DNA of 64,000 bases from Monosiga brevicollis MX1 (taxonomy: Eukaryota; Opisthokonta; Choanoflagellata; Craspedida; Salpingoecidae), in NCBI RefSeq assembly GCF_000002865.3, contig NW_001865054.1:312927-376926 (forward strand). Reading direction: 5' to 3'. Below are positions 16,817 to 28,599 of the stretch, piece by piece. How positions within the stretch are numbered: the first letter of the stretch is position 1; the number at the start of each line of letters is the position of its first letter. Both the position numbers and the translations under genes were made by a program. The notes under the pieces are model-generated. The model ran no database searches and was not told the DNA's origin. It saw nothing but the letters and a program-made list of their open reading frames with translations.

Positions 16817-19513
16817 ATGGCGCGCTACCGCTCATGTCGAGCGTGGTCAGTGCTGGCTGTCATGTTGCTGGCGACCACGAGCACGACTGCGATCGGCCTC
16901 GAGTCATCATCGCCGCGGTGGTTGGCACCACACAGCCCCACCGGGGATCATCTGGCTGATCCCCTGCGCGTGAGCCCGTCCACCCAACTGCAGCGCCTGC
17001 AGCGCACCTGGGCTGCAGCACAGATGCGCCAAAGCAACAGCAGTGATCTTGATATTCTTCGCGCCCGGCTGGTCGCCTCTCTTCAAGTTTCTGCTCATCA
17101 ATTCAAATCCGCCGACTCCCAGGCTCAGACATACCTGGGCCTCCTTCAGCCCAACTGTACATTTGCCAACATCGACTACAATGATCAATCATCAGCAGAG
17201 TAGGCCCCTTCACTCCGCTGTCCTCGCCTCATGCCCACTCGTCCCCGCCTAGCCGTGCCCACTCACGTGTGGACCCCTCTGGCCAATGCGGCAGGTGGTC
17301 ACCCGGCTCCCACATGCGCCAGGTCCAGTTGATGGCGGCCGTGTATAGCACCCCCGGTACCATTCATCACAAGAATGGCACCCTCCTCAATGGCACTCTT
17401 TGCGCCACCGAACAGTGGATTCAGATGGATCTCATCTGCCCCAACTGGTCAGATCCTTCTTTCTCGTCCTCATCGAACCATGTACTTCTCCAGCATGCAG
17501 GCCCACTCAATCTCTGTTGCTGCTCAGGTGGTGGAACGATATAGCCGTTCCCCAGGCCTTGGCGGCAAGTTATCTTCTGCTCGGGACCAAGCTTGTTAGT
17601 CCGACCCTATTTAATAACGGCAGCGTTATCCTCGATCGCGCTCAGTGGTGGACCATGACGGCTGCCAACCTCGTAAGATCAGCCGACGCACATCCCCTGT
17701 AGCTACCGCCTCTCGGGACCGAGAAGGTCACACCATCTTGTATTCTCAATCTTTCGTCTTTCCTGCATCGTCTGATTGCACCAGGTGTGGGAGGCCAACG
17801 TTCAGATCATGCGCTACACCTTTAGCAGCAACACCACGGGCGTGGCTCAAGCTTATGAGGGCATTTACACCGAGACTGACCGCGTGGACCTGCCGTTGGA
17901 GGGTATTCAGTACGACGGCTCCTTCCACCAGCACATGGCCGAACTTCTCTCTGGCAGCTATGGGGCAGACTTCACTGCTACCATCCTGGACGTCATCACT
18001 CAAGCCCGGGGCACCAGCTTCTACATCCACCCCGAGCAAATGAGTAATTTCACCAGCCTCATGCTTGACGGCGAGGCCTGGATGTCTGTCGGCACGAGTG
18101 AGGCCTGGGACATCTCCGTCACTGGTCGTGGTATCACCCGGCCCCCCGGCTGGGGGCACGTCGACTTGAGCGTTGATGAGCTGGTCGAGCTCATCTCCCC
18201 ACGCCACGCGGAGCTAGATGCCTTTGCCTTACGCTTGGCCCGCAACAACTCCGCCAAGCCCCTTTATGGACATCGCCACTTTTACGACAGCGACTACACC
18301 ATCATGCGTGGCGATGGCTTTCAGTACAGCATCCGCATGTACTCGGCTCGCACAGTCAACGCCCGCTGTGTGAATGACGAGGGCAAGCAGAGCCAGTTTA
18401 CGGCCAATGGCATGGTGGCCCTCTACTACACCGGCTACGATTACGACAGCATCTTTCCAACCTGGAACTGGCAGCAATTGCCCGGAACCCTCCTCGACCA
18501 GGTTGGTATTTTCAAACTTGTACGCTTGTTATCAGCTCTGCTCTCTGCGGTGCCCGTTTCATGGCTCACCTCTTGGCTCGCCACCTACCTTGGCCGCCTA
18601 GCTGCCGACAGCCCCCAGCTGCGGCACGACCACATGGCAGACGAACACGGAAGAGGTTGGTGGAGTCAGCAACGGCAAATTGGGCGCCGCTTTCATGGCC
18701 CAGCATCAGTTTCGACCCATGTCCTGCGTGCGCAGCTGGGGCATGTTCCCAGATGCCCTGATCGCCACCGCCCATAGCATCACTGCCCCCGACGACATTG
18801 CGTCTGTTTTCACCCTCGCCGATCGCCGTGCCGCGAGCACCGTCACCATAGCTCTGCACAATGGTACCCACCTCACCCTCGCCGCAGACCAACTGATCAG
18901 TCTTCCCGCCGCTGAAGTTGCTTGGGTGCACCATGACAACACCCTCTACGCACTCAGCAACGAGCTCGGGCCGGTGCACGGCACCCTCGCCATTTTTTGC
19001 GGCAATTCAACCGGCAACTGGATCGACATTGGTGTCACAAATCGCACCGAAACGGTCGACCGCTTTTTCGCCAAGTGGCAACTGCCCACCCCCACGCCGC
19101 ACAGCGCTGGCTATCTCATGGTTCCTGCCGTGAGCTTGAACCAAGCGCAAACCAAGCTCGATGCCTTGATGAAGGCGTTTGACATTTCCATTGACAATCA
19201 AGGTGCTGCCTATAGTCGGGAGACTACGACGCTTGCTACCCTGTCGCATGGGGGTCTCCTCGCCATCCGAGACACCGTTTTGGGCTGTGATAAAAGTTGT
19301 GCCTTGCTCGTCGAGAGCCCAACCAACGCCACCGACTACAACGTTACCGTCAGCGCGCCCGCAGCCTCTTCGCTGACAGTCACCCTTCCCCACCCGGCCA
19401 CCTCATGCGATAACTGCCGCCTGACCGGCGGTGTGACGTGTGTCTTTGCCACTCCAGCCGGTAATCATATGGGCCAGAGTGTGATGGCAACCTGCCAGCG
19501 GCGCCGCACATAG
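16817..19513 (+). CDS. Secreted polysaccharide lyase family 8 (chondroitin/hyaluronan-type lyase)
   Basis: Five exons in phase: 16817-17199, 17253-17447, 17528-17672, 17785-18501 and 18641-19513, giving 770 residues, normal for the family. It starts with a signal peptide (VLAVMLLATTSTTAIG). The N-terminal helical domain has the family block R-x(4)-MAAVY and, across an intron, NWWWNDIAVP, equivalent to the catalytic-Asn block. The next blocks are DGSFHQHMAELLSGSYG, with His and Tyr at the spacing of the catalytic pair, and TGRGITR, with the conserved Arg region. The beta domain has HFYDSDYTIMRGDGF, RMYSARTVN, FPTWNWQQLPGT and GGVSNGKLGAAFM. The enzyme class cleaves uronic-acid glycosaminoglycans by elimination. 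Substrate (chondroitin, hyaluronan or another polymer) cannot be read from sequence. The bacterial-looking family with four introns suggests an old acquisition. Confidence 0.93.
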
Positions 19514-19752
19514 CCTGGGTCCCTCCGCGTTAGAAGACCAAACAGTCTGATAGTCTTGATCGTTTCATGTCTGTAGACCAAAGAGCCGCGATACCTCAAA
19601 TTGGATACAATTCATCAATTGCACGTGTTGCTCGCGCCACTGTTCAATACCACCTCGACGGCAGCTGCTATTGGCGGCCCTTTTGCTTATTATGATTATT
19701 GTTATTCTTTTTGTTTTTGATTTTTGGCACGCTATGCTGAGAATACCTTTAC
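19514..19752. other. Convergent spacer
   Basis: Short T-rich region between the lyase stop and the THADA stop; nothing recognised. Confidence 0.7.
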
Positions 19753-22700
19753 CTACACAAAAGTCACGTGCGCACGCCAATTGGCCACGACTGTGGCGAT
19801 GCGCTCGTCTCGCGCACACAATTTCAAATCTGCTGCGAGTGCCGCCACAAAGTTGAGCGCTGCTCGCGTACCAGAATCGGCGTCCACTGGCTTCGGGAGT
19901 CGGTGGGCCTCGGCAACAAGTTCCTCCACCAGCTCGGCCGGCATGTCAGGCAAGTCAGGCAAGATGGCGCCATTGACCGGTTCCAATGTCACCAAGCGAA
20001 TCAGTTGCCGTGGTTCAACCAATACCAAGGCCTCATTGACGTCAAACAAGCAATCATCGCGCAACTCCGGGTCAGTGCCAGGCGCCGACTGGTTACCCTG
20101 CTCAGGTGCATCGGCGTTGTCACCTGTCGCCGCTTCTCGTGGCTCTCGCTGGGCAGCGGTCCGATCCAAGACCGCAATTGATCGCCGACCCTCCAGGACC
20201 GTTTGCCACGACAATGCCCGCGCGTCCTCCTCGTAACGACCACAGAGGGAGACCCAGGCTGCCAAGCCGGCGCTATGGTTCAAATGGTAGGGTGCACCCA
20301 CCAGCTGTGCAATCACGTCCTGAATTGTTCGGCGCACGTCGTCTTCATCGTGATGCAGCAATACGGCCAGACGCAGCAGCGTGGTCTGTCGACTTGCGGG
20401 CTGATCTAGCAAAGGCTTTGCCGTGGATGCCAACACCTGTGCCATGGCTCGCCCAACGTCTTCGCGGTGTAGAGCAGCTGTAAAGGCTTCAAGGTGGGTG
20501 AAAAGATCAGATACAGAGCTGCCACCTTGCCGAATCACGGTAGCCCACACCTCGCACATGTGAACTCGAAGCGCCAAGGCAGCTCTTGACCACACGTCCT
20601 GCACAAAATTCAGCCACATGACCTCAAACACGAGGGTCTCTGCGCTTGTCAAGAGACCCCTCAGCGCAGCTAGCCAAGCAGTTGGTAGCTCGTCGTGCAC
20701 GAGACATGTGCGCAGCAGCTGCAGCACGCCAGCTAGCAAGCGCAGACGCGCGGCATGATCGGTGCAGAGCTGGTACGCGGCACTCAAACGCGGCAACAGA
20801 GTGGCACTGCTCGCGGATAGTCGTGCCAAATCCGGCTGACACAGAGCGGCATTCAAGGCTTCACTCCACTCGCTCGCAGTGCCTGCAGACACGCCTTCCC
20901 AGTGGCGCGATGCACACAAGAGAAGTCGTTCAGTTGCCAAGAGCCCCCGAACATTGAGTCGCTGCGCATCTTCACCCGCCAACAAAGGCAGGATGGCGGC
21001 GCACGGACGATACAAAGCAACGGCTAGGCGTGGACAACGTTCCATTTCGGCGGAGCATCGCTCCAACAAAGTCCTGAGGCGTGTTGAAAGAGGCTCAAGA
21101 GAAGCTGTTCCAGCTTCCTGCAGCCGGGGCCCGAGGCGCATGAGCGCGTGAGCTATGCCGTGCAGCAGGTTTGGTCCAACAGACCGTGGGGCCCGTGCGA
21201 TGGGCTCAAGCACATCCAGTGCACCAGCTGTCGTGCTTGAGTGCCCGGTCGCTTGCACGAGGCTCTCGCTGGCCTTTTGGCGAATACGGAAATCGGGTGC
21301 AGCAAGCAGCTGCAGAAACCAATCCAACATCGGAGTGTCCTCCGGTAGCAAACCTTTTGGACTCCGCAGGTGAACACAGATACAAAGCCCAAGGTGCAAT
21401 ACGGTCACTTCACGATCGAGGCCTGCGATTTGCAGCTTGGGCGAATCAATGCTCTGTCCTACACTCGACGCGGAAGATGCCTGCTCCGTTAAAAGCTGCG
21501 CGGCGGTTTTCAGCGTTGTCCATACCACTGCTTGGGTGCGAGGATACTTCTTGGCAAAATCACGATGCGTCATGGTCACGCCCGCCAGCTCTGGTAGTGC
21601 CCCTCTCAAGGCCGAGGCGCCATGATGATCAGCACCGCCAGAATTTGTCTTCACGCCAAAAACGCGGTTGTGCAGACTCGCAAAAAGTAGGGAAGCGGCA
21701 TTGCGAATGCCAAAGTTGTAGTGGCTTTTACTGCTCTGCAATGCCAAGGCCCACGCATGGTCTAGGCATTCTCCCACTTCTGGGCCGAGAGCAACCGAAC
21801 ACATGATAACGCGCAAGGTGTTTAGGGCGTGCACTACACCGGCCTCAGGGCTGGATTGCAAAAACTGCGTGCCACTCCGTGCGACATCGTTGAGTGCTAG
21901 ACTGTGTTCTGCCAGGCTGAGTAACTGTTGCAAAAAGTGCACCGTGGTCGTCGAGCGTCGTGCTTTTGGTGCAGTGCTCAGGACATCCATGGCCAATTGC
22001 GGCACCCCGGCGCTGCGCCGCGTTGCCGAGTTGGGTGCAGCAGCAGCCAGTTCTAGCAAAAGCTCGTTTAACCTGGCCAAACGAACAAAAAAAAATCCCA
22101 TGATCAATGCTGGGTCCGGGCAGCGGGCAAGCGAGGCGAATAAAAGCAACACGGCAAGGCAAAGCGAGGTAAAGGGCCGAGACTGGGCGCACCATGTGGC
22201 GGGAAGCTTAGCCAGAACCTCGTGCTCACTATTCCAGAGTCTGTGACAGCAAAGGGGCGGGTGGTGACCCATTCGTACACGTTCGTGTTGCAGCTGGACT
22301 GCCAGTCAGGCAAGGCGTCACACGACGTACCTTTGACACACGGGCGTCAATGCTGTGGATAAAAGCTCTACGGCACCACGGTGTCGTGCTTGCAAAACCA
22401 TGGCACGCAGTTGCTCGGCAACTAGGGCATGATCGTCAATCGTAAGAGCACCTCCCCCCGACACGAGCGAGACTTGCGGTACAGGTGACACAGGTGGTGT
22501 AGGGGTGGACGCATGCGCAAGCGGAGCTATGGGCGCAGATGATACAAGCCAGCCCAGCAGCAAGCTAATCTCGCGCATGGCCCGCCACGCAAAAATAAGA
22601 GCGTACTGGCCCGATGAGTCTGTGACGTCAGAATCGTCATCATCGCCACCCCACTCCGCTCTACAATTTGATGCAATCAAAGGGGTTTGCTTGGCGGTTA

Positions 22701-25700
22701 GATCGACGCAACTTGGGACAGGCTCGATATTTGACACATGGCGCAGGTCAAGGAGACATCAAGCCTTGCGCTTCGTACCCTTCGGGTGCAGCGCTGGCCA
22801 CGACAGGATACACGATGGAGATGATCCGCGCAATCAGGTGGAGCAATTCATTGAGTCCCGCCACCCAAGTGCCGGTGACGGGGCAAGGGTTCCACTATCA
22901 TCCGCCGCGCCCGCAAGTACCATACCACAAGATGAGCACCACAAGAGCGCTTTCAAATATCACGCAGGCACGTCAGGGCACCGATCCCCGACAACTACCT
23001 CTCGTTGATAAAACACGCTCGAGTTGAAAGCGGCACGCACCAGATCGACATCAAAGGTTTGAAAGAGGAAGCGACAGCTCTGCAAGTATCCATGCAATGG
23101 CACTCGCTCGCCACTGGGCACCGCCGGGTCCTCGGCCCGAGCGACCTAGAATGGCCATGCGCACGGATGAGATGAACAATGCGGCTAAACAATGCTGCTG
23201 AGCCACGCGAGCTGTCGAATCCTCTGATACCACAACTCTTGGGACCGGCAGCACAGCATGACACAAACCTCGCGTAACAATTGTTGCAGCAGCCACTTGA
23301 GTGCGGCCAGAGCAAGGCTGGGTGCGGACTCAAAGCCAAGTGCATGGCATAGCTTGTCTTGGGACACAGAGTCTACACGCTGCTGATGGCAGGCTCGACA
23401 CAAAGCAGCCACGGACGTGGCAGGTCCATCAACCGAGGTTGTCCTCGAAGGGGGGCCACTGCGAACCGACTCGGCGCGCGCAAGGTAAGCTGGTTCTTGT
23501 CGTGATTGATCAAAACACGTGCAAAGTGCAACAAGCTGTACAGCCGCACACTCAGCCTCGAACCCATATTGGGATCGGAGGCCGGCATGGATGCGCTGTA
23601 TCAGCAAGGGCAAGGGCCCAGGCTCGTCGAGATCCGATTCTTGCATCCTTCCGAGTCGCCATGGCAAGGCCTGCAAGAGATTGTGAGCTGCCACGCGGTT
23701 CACCTCGTAGGCATCGTTGAGCATATCCAATAGTAAGCAGGTTTGTTGGTTGCCCAAGATGGCGTCAACTGTTGCACCGGCCTCCAACCGCAACAAAGGC
23801 GCTTGATCGGTTGAGCAAGACCACGCAATGAGTTGATGTACGCTGCTGGACACTGTTGCTACCATGGCCTCCAAGAGCAGCAAACCAAGTGCGCGCCGCT
23901 GATAATTGCCATCTGGCGCCAATTGTGCAAAGGCAAAATTCCAGAGCCACACTGCAAAGCGCCGGCAAGCCTGTTGCAAAGCTTCATTCTCAGCAGCATC
24001 CTAGAGTTTTGAGATTGCCCCGATTGCCTTGAATGAGCCACATAAAGAGCCACCACGTGCCGGGAGTGCATCAGAATGAATCGCTTCGGTTTGGCATAAA
24101 GTCGACCACCACGGTACCTGAAGATGGCCAAGGCGAGTGTCCTGAAGCAACGCTGGCTCAAGACGGATCAAAAGTCGCTGCACCTGCTCCATCACCTCTC
24201 GCCGAAATGCGGCGCCTTCACTCGCGTTGTGGATCAAGAAGTGCTCCACTGCCAAAAGGTCAGCCGCCGACGGCGGCAGGGACTTTTTACGTCGGGCTTC
24301 ACACAGAAAAGCCAATGCGATCAAGCGCAAGCGCTCTTCAGCATGGCACAATACCAGCTACGCGTGGCCCACGGGATTTTAGGATAAGGAGACGTAGAAG
24401 CAGAAGCAGGATCAGGGCAAAGGCAAGCCGCGATTAACGAACACCGCGAACAATGACAGAGGTTTCAGAGGTAGCATCAAGCGGCCGAGCTTGGCGCATG
24501 ACCCCCTGGTAGCATGGGTACCGACGAACCTTGAGCGTATCAAAAGAGACGAGGGCGAGGTCTGCCGCAAAAGAGCCATTATCTTCATCACCAAGAGCAG
24601 GAGAATCTTCGCGATCATGCTGTGCCCGTAGCCCCGTATCAGTGATGATACCTGCAGCACGCGCGTGGCGGAGCACGCTCAGCAACACTTCCAAACGAAT
24701 AGGATCGTGCAAGCAATCTGTGCTTCCAGATCCCTTCAGAGTTTGACAACAGAAGAGAAGTGTTTGCTTATCCACTACTAGGAGCTTGGCCAAGAGCAAC
24801 TCCATGATTCTCAGCCGCTGGCCCTCCTAGATTGAGAGGAGCACAGACACACATCGATAAAAAGGAGCAGTAGCATGAATAAATACACAAACCGCCCAAG
24901 GAGAGGAAGCTGGCGCCAGCTCAAATCAACGAAGTGTACGAGACGATGATACATTCATGCCTTATGCATGGCCTTTTCGCTTGTTTTTCAAGCAACATGA
25001 GCGTACCTCGCTGCAACAAAGTTGATCGAGAAGAGGTATCAGCCACCAATGTGCCCAGATCAAAAAGGGCGTAACATGATCCCCAGTCGAGGTGGCGGCT
25101 GGCGCTGAGCCAGAGGGCCAGTTCAATGAAACAAGCGGGTGGCGCGAGCACTCGTCCCTATGCCTGGACGCCAAGCGCTCCAGCAAAGAGCAAATGGGTT
25201 TGACAACAGACTAGAGCGCGCACATGGTCGTTAGTCCGTGCCCCGGTCCAGTGGCACAAGGTTTTACACGCAAATCCGGCGCAATAGCACTTCGATGCCC
25301 TCCCTAGCCTATTGGCACGGTGGCATTTGCACTCGTACCAAGTCTGAAGTGGCCTCGAACAGTTGCTGGGGTAGCCTTTCATAGAGCTGGAGAACCTGGC
25401 GCACCTCGAGCCTATATTGTGGAAAAAGCACATTCAGAGATGCGTGAAAGGCTAACAAGCTCACAGATGCGCTTATCCAAAGAAAAAAAATAATAAGACA
25501 CCCAAATGCACAAAAAAAGCTCGCCCATCGCAGGACCGTACCGTTCGACCAATAGCTGGAGACAAGCGTATTTGCTTTTGTTATCGGCGCGCATGTTCAA
25601 GCAGCGTTGCAACATGCCGTGGTAGTAATGGGGTATGGGCGCAGCGTCCACATCGCGAGCAGCTGTGGCGTCGCTGATGGGCGGGGATGGGTAGAGCAGC

Positions 25701-28175
25701 TCTAAGGCGGCCAAACCCTTACCGAAGAGTGAGCGGCTCTGGTGGCCCACCTTGTCATTGGTTGCATCCCAGCTGGACCACACCAACTCGAGGATCTACC
25801 AAATGCGGCAATCCAATAACACGTGGAAGTCAAGCACCGGCCATGCCACTGAGCCGACATTGTTTAGGGCGGATGGGGAGGGCGACACGAGCTCGGCTTC
25901 CAAATACAGTCACTGAGCTACATCTACTCACCTTTTCCACGGCACCGTTGTCGAGAAGCCAGGTAGACAGGGTTGATGTGCTTGCATGGGCATTTTGACT
26001 AAGCAACGGGTGAGACAACACCACATCAGTATTGCCATGCCGATGTTTGGTAATCAGCCTCATCGTACAAGTGAGGCTTAAAGCAGCGTGCAAGCAAGAC
26101 TCAAGGATCACCTCAAGTGTTGCAGACAGGCATCAAGCCAAGACTCAAAGGTTTGCAGCAAGCCCAACTGGACGTGAGCGATGTGCGCCACGGAGCTTCT
26201 GGGTAAGATCAAAACAGGAAACCAAACGAAAGTAGGTGAGCGGTGCTCTCTCTATGGCCCGCGGCCATAGCAACACGCACATTTGCAAATGATGCAAGGT
26301 CTCGTAGATGTCAGTCAAAAGGCCAGCCTGATCACGAAAAAGATAATCTCGGCACATCGCTGTGGTCAAAAGTGCTCTTGCAATACACAGCTGGTGAGAA
26401 AGGCCAAGATCATTCTGAGAGTCACGAGCGGTGTCTGTTGCAGCGCTCATGCGTTGCATCAAGGCCGAAACATGCTGGCGGAAGAGTTGACCACCCTCCC
26501 TGCGAAAGCAGAAACACGCGGGTCACATACATACAATGAATCGATAGCAGCTCAATCTGGCATTGGCACAGCCACGGGAATTTGACTGGGCCTCAACACA
26601 CGTACCCATCCTGCTGGGAGTCCATGGCGGCGCCGAGGGCCCAAAACAAGCAGAGAGAAACCGCCATGGTTTTGCCACAGTCGTAATGCTCGTGTACATT
26701 TTGCAAGCATTGCCAAACGACGGCTGCCCCACGCTGCGCTAGCCGGAGCACGCCCTCAGCATGCTCTGTTGTGGACCTAAGGGGAGGGCAAATGTCAATA
26801 GTACGAAAAAGGAGAGCTGTGCTCACAGCAGAAGTACGCACTCGCAGGCGTTGCGCAAGTATGGTGCAAGTTCCGTGGTAATGTGGCACAAGGCAAGACT
26901 CAAGGCTTGCAGCGCTGAGAAGGTGGTGGCAGTGGCCAGCGCGCAGTCAGACAGAGTCATCTTGGTGTCATGCGGCCCAAGCACGTAATGCAAAGAAATA
27001 TGAACTTGGACTCACTCTCCAAATGCTGGCCTAGACGTCCCGTGAGCATTTCAGGCTGTGCAGCATGCTGTCCCAGGGCCAGCAAAAGGTTTTCCAGCAT
27101 TTCAAGCAGTCGCTCGAGGACCAGCATGGCGTGGCGTTGTAGGACAGGAACGCCTGAGCATCCAGGGGCAACACGATTAGATGTGCAACAGTGGTGAACG
27201 TAAAATGCACATCGACAAGGGCTTGTTGACGCTGCGATGTGTACCTAGATCTTTACTCGTCAGCAGAGCACGCAAGGCTTTGAGGTGGTTCATGTAGAGC
27301 TCTTGCTGCACGGTGTGCTCGGGAACAGTGACGGGCATGAACAAGGGCTGTAGGAGAGCACTGTCAGGCTCTTGCGTCTGCGAGGGCGGATGTGCGGCAT
27401 TGTGTGGGTCAACAGTCAACCGTGCAATATAGTTGCGCTTCTTCTTATTGTACGACTTGATGAAGGACAGCCAAAGCAAGTGAACTGCCCGGGACATCGA
27501 GCAGACGAACCAGGGTCGCTTGAAGCATTTTTGCCATGGCATCGATGGCTGCATGAGAGGAGATGTGGGTGGTCACCAGCTTGACAGAGCTAAAGAGGCC
27601 AGCGCGCCCATCGGACAAACATGTGTTTGGGGGTTGCAGTCAAGGGATAGGGCAAGTGACAGCAACCGTAAGGCCAGAGCATACCTCAAGACGGCGCGCC
27701 GCAGATCATTGTGACTGTGTGGTAAGAAGAGCGCAGCGGTCAGCCCCTGGATCAGCCGTGCAGCATCTTCGCTGGTCAGCTGGCCATCTGGGGTGGATTG
27801 CACTCGCTGTCCAATCTGCTTGGGCCACTAGTTTTGAAGCAGGGGCAGGGGGACCCGGGCCGCGACGGTGAGGAGGGTCAAAACTTAGTTCGGTCACGTT
27901 TGAGCGAGATGGCTTACTTGTTTGATGTGCTTGGCTTTTTCTCGCCAATCACCAGAAGTGTAGACCTTGGCCCGCAAAAAGGACAAGAGCGGCTGACTTG
28001 GCTCACTGAGTTGCTTGACGGCTTCTATCGGTATTTGAGCCAGGGCAAAGCGCAAAGCCGATTCAGAGACGCACAACACCAGCCAGCTGACCGCACCCCT
28101 CAGATCATCATCGTTACCTTCCAACAATTCTCCGTAACGCTCAAGGCAGCCGTCTGGCTCCAAAGTTGCGGCCAT
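19753..28175 (-). CDS. THADA: THADA / Trm732 homologue (tRNA 2'-O-methylation partner, HEAT-repeat protein)
   Basis: A long multi-exon gene. The last exon (about 22072-19753) holds the signature region: VHALNTLR, then FGIRNAASLLFASLHNRVFG, then a MTHRDFAKKYPRT block, matching the DUF2428/THADA core. The preceding exon, ending at 22331, has AWRAMREISLLLGWL and LQARHRGAVELL, both hallmarks of THADA. Upstream pieces include WNFAFAQLAPDGNYQRRALG and, near 25786-25412, WSSWDATNDKVGHQ. The start at 28175 (MAATLEPDGCLERY) is the best candidate, but N-terminal exons between 24400 and 28175 are poorly resolved. In yeast, the homologue Trm732 works with the methyltransferase Trm7 on tRNA position 32; in animals THADA also binds SERCA. 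Most of the protein is helical repeats, as expected. Confidence 0.88.
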
Positions 28176-28599
28176 GGTGACCAAGACGGCAGACTTTGAT
28201 GTCAATTCGGCTGATCCCCCCGACCCCCGTGACCACAAGCCAGCAGGCGAGTTAGCCAAATGCCGCGCTTGCTGCGGGGCCCAACAACAAGAAACAAGAA
28301 GACCTCTCTCGCCAACGACAACGTGCTCTCCTCTCTCCTCTCTCTCTTTCTCTTTCTCGTGCTTGAAAGAACTTTTGTCGTGAATTTTTGATGACAATTT
28401 CTTTAATTGCGGCTTGGGTTGCTTTCGGGGGTGGCCAACTGTGGGAGGTGGGCGAAACGGCGTAATTTGCGTCGCAATTGGCACGTTGATGATGATTGTT
28501 CGGGTGAATGAGGGAAGGATCGGGATGACTGTTTCGATTTTAAGAGCGCGCAGCGCCTTTGGAAGCCATGTGCTTCATGGAAGTGCCGATTCTATGTCG
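28176..28599. other. Spacer between THADA start and AAA gene 3' end
   Basis: Contains a CT-rich tract near 28320-28360 and no recognised exon. It likely holds the THADA promoter. Confidence 0.5.

Noticed and set aside
17746-18207. 153-residue minus-strand frame
   Set aside because: Antisense of lyase exon 4, which has strong family motifs on the plus strand.
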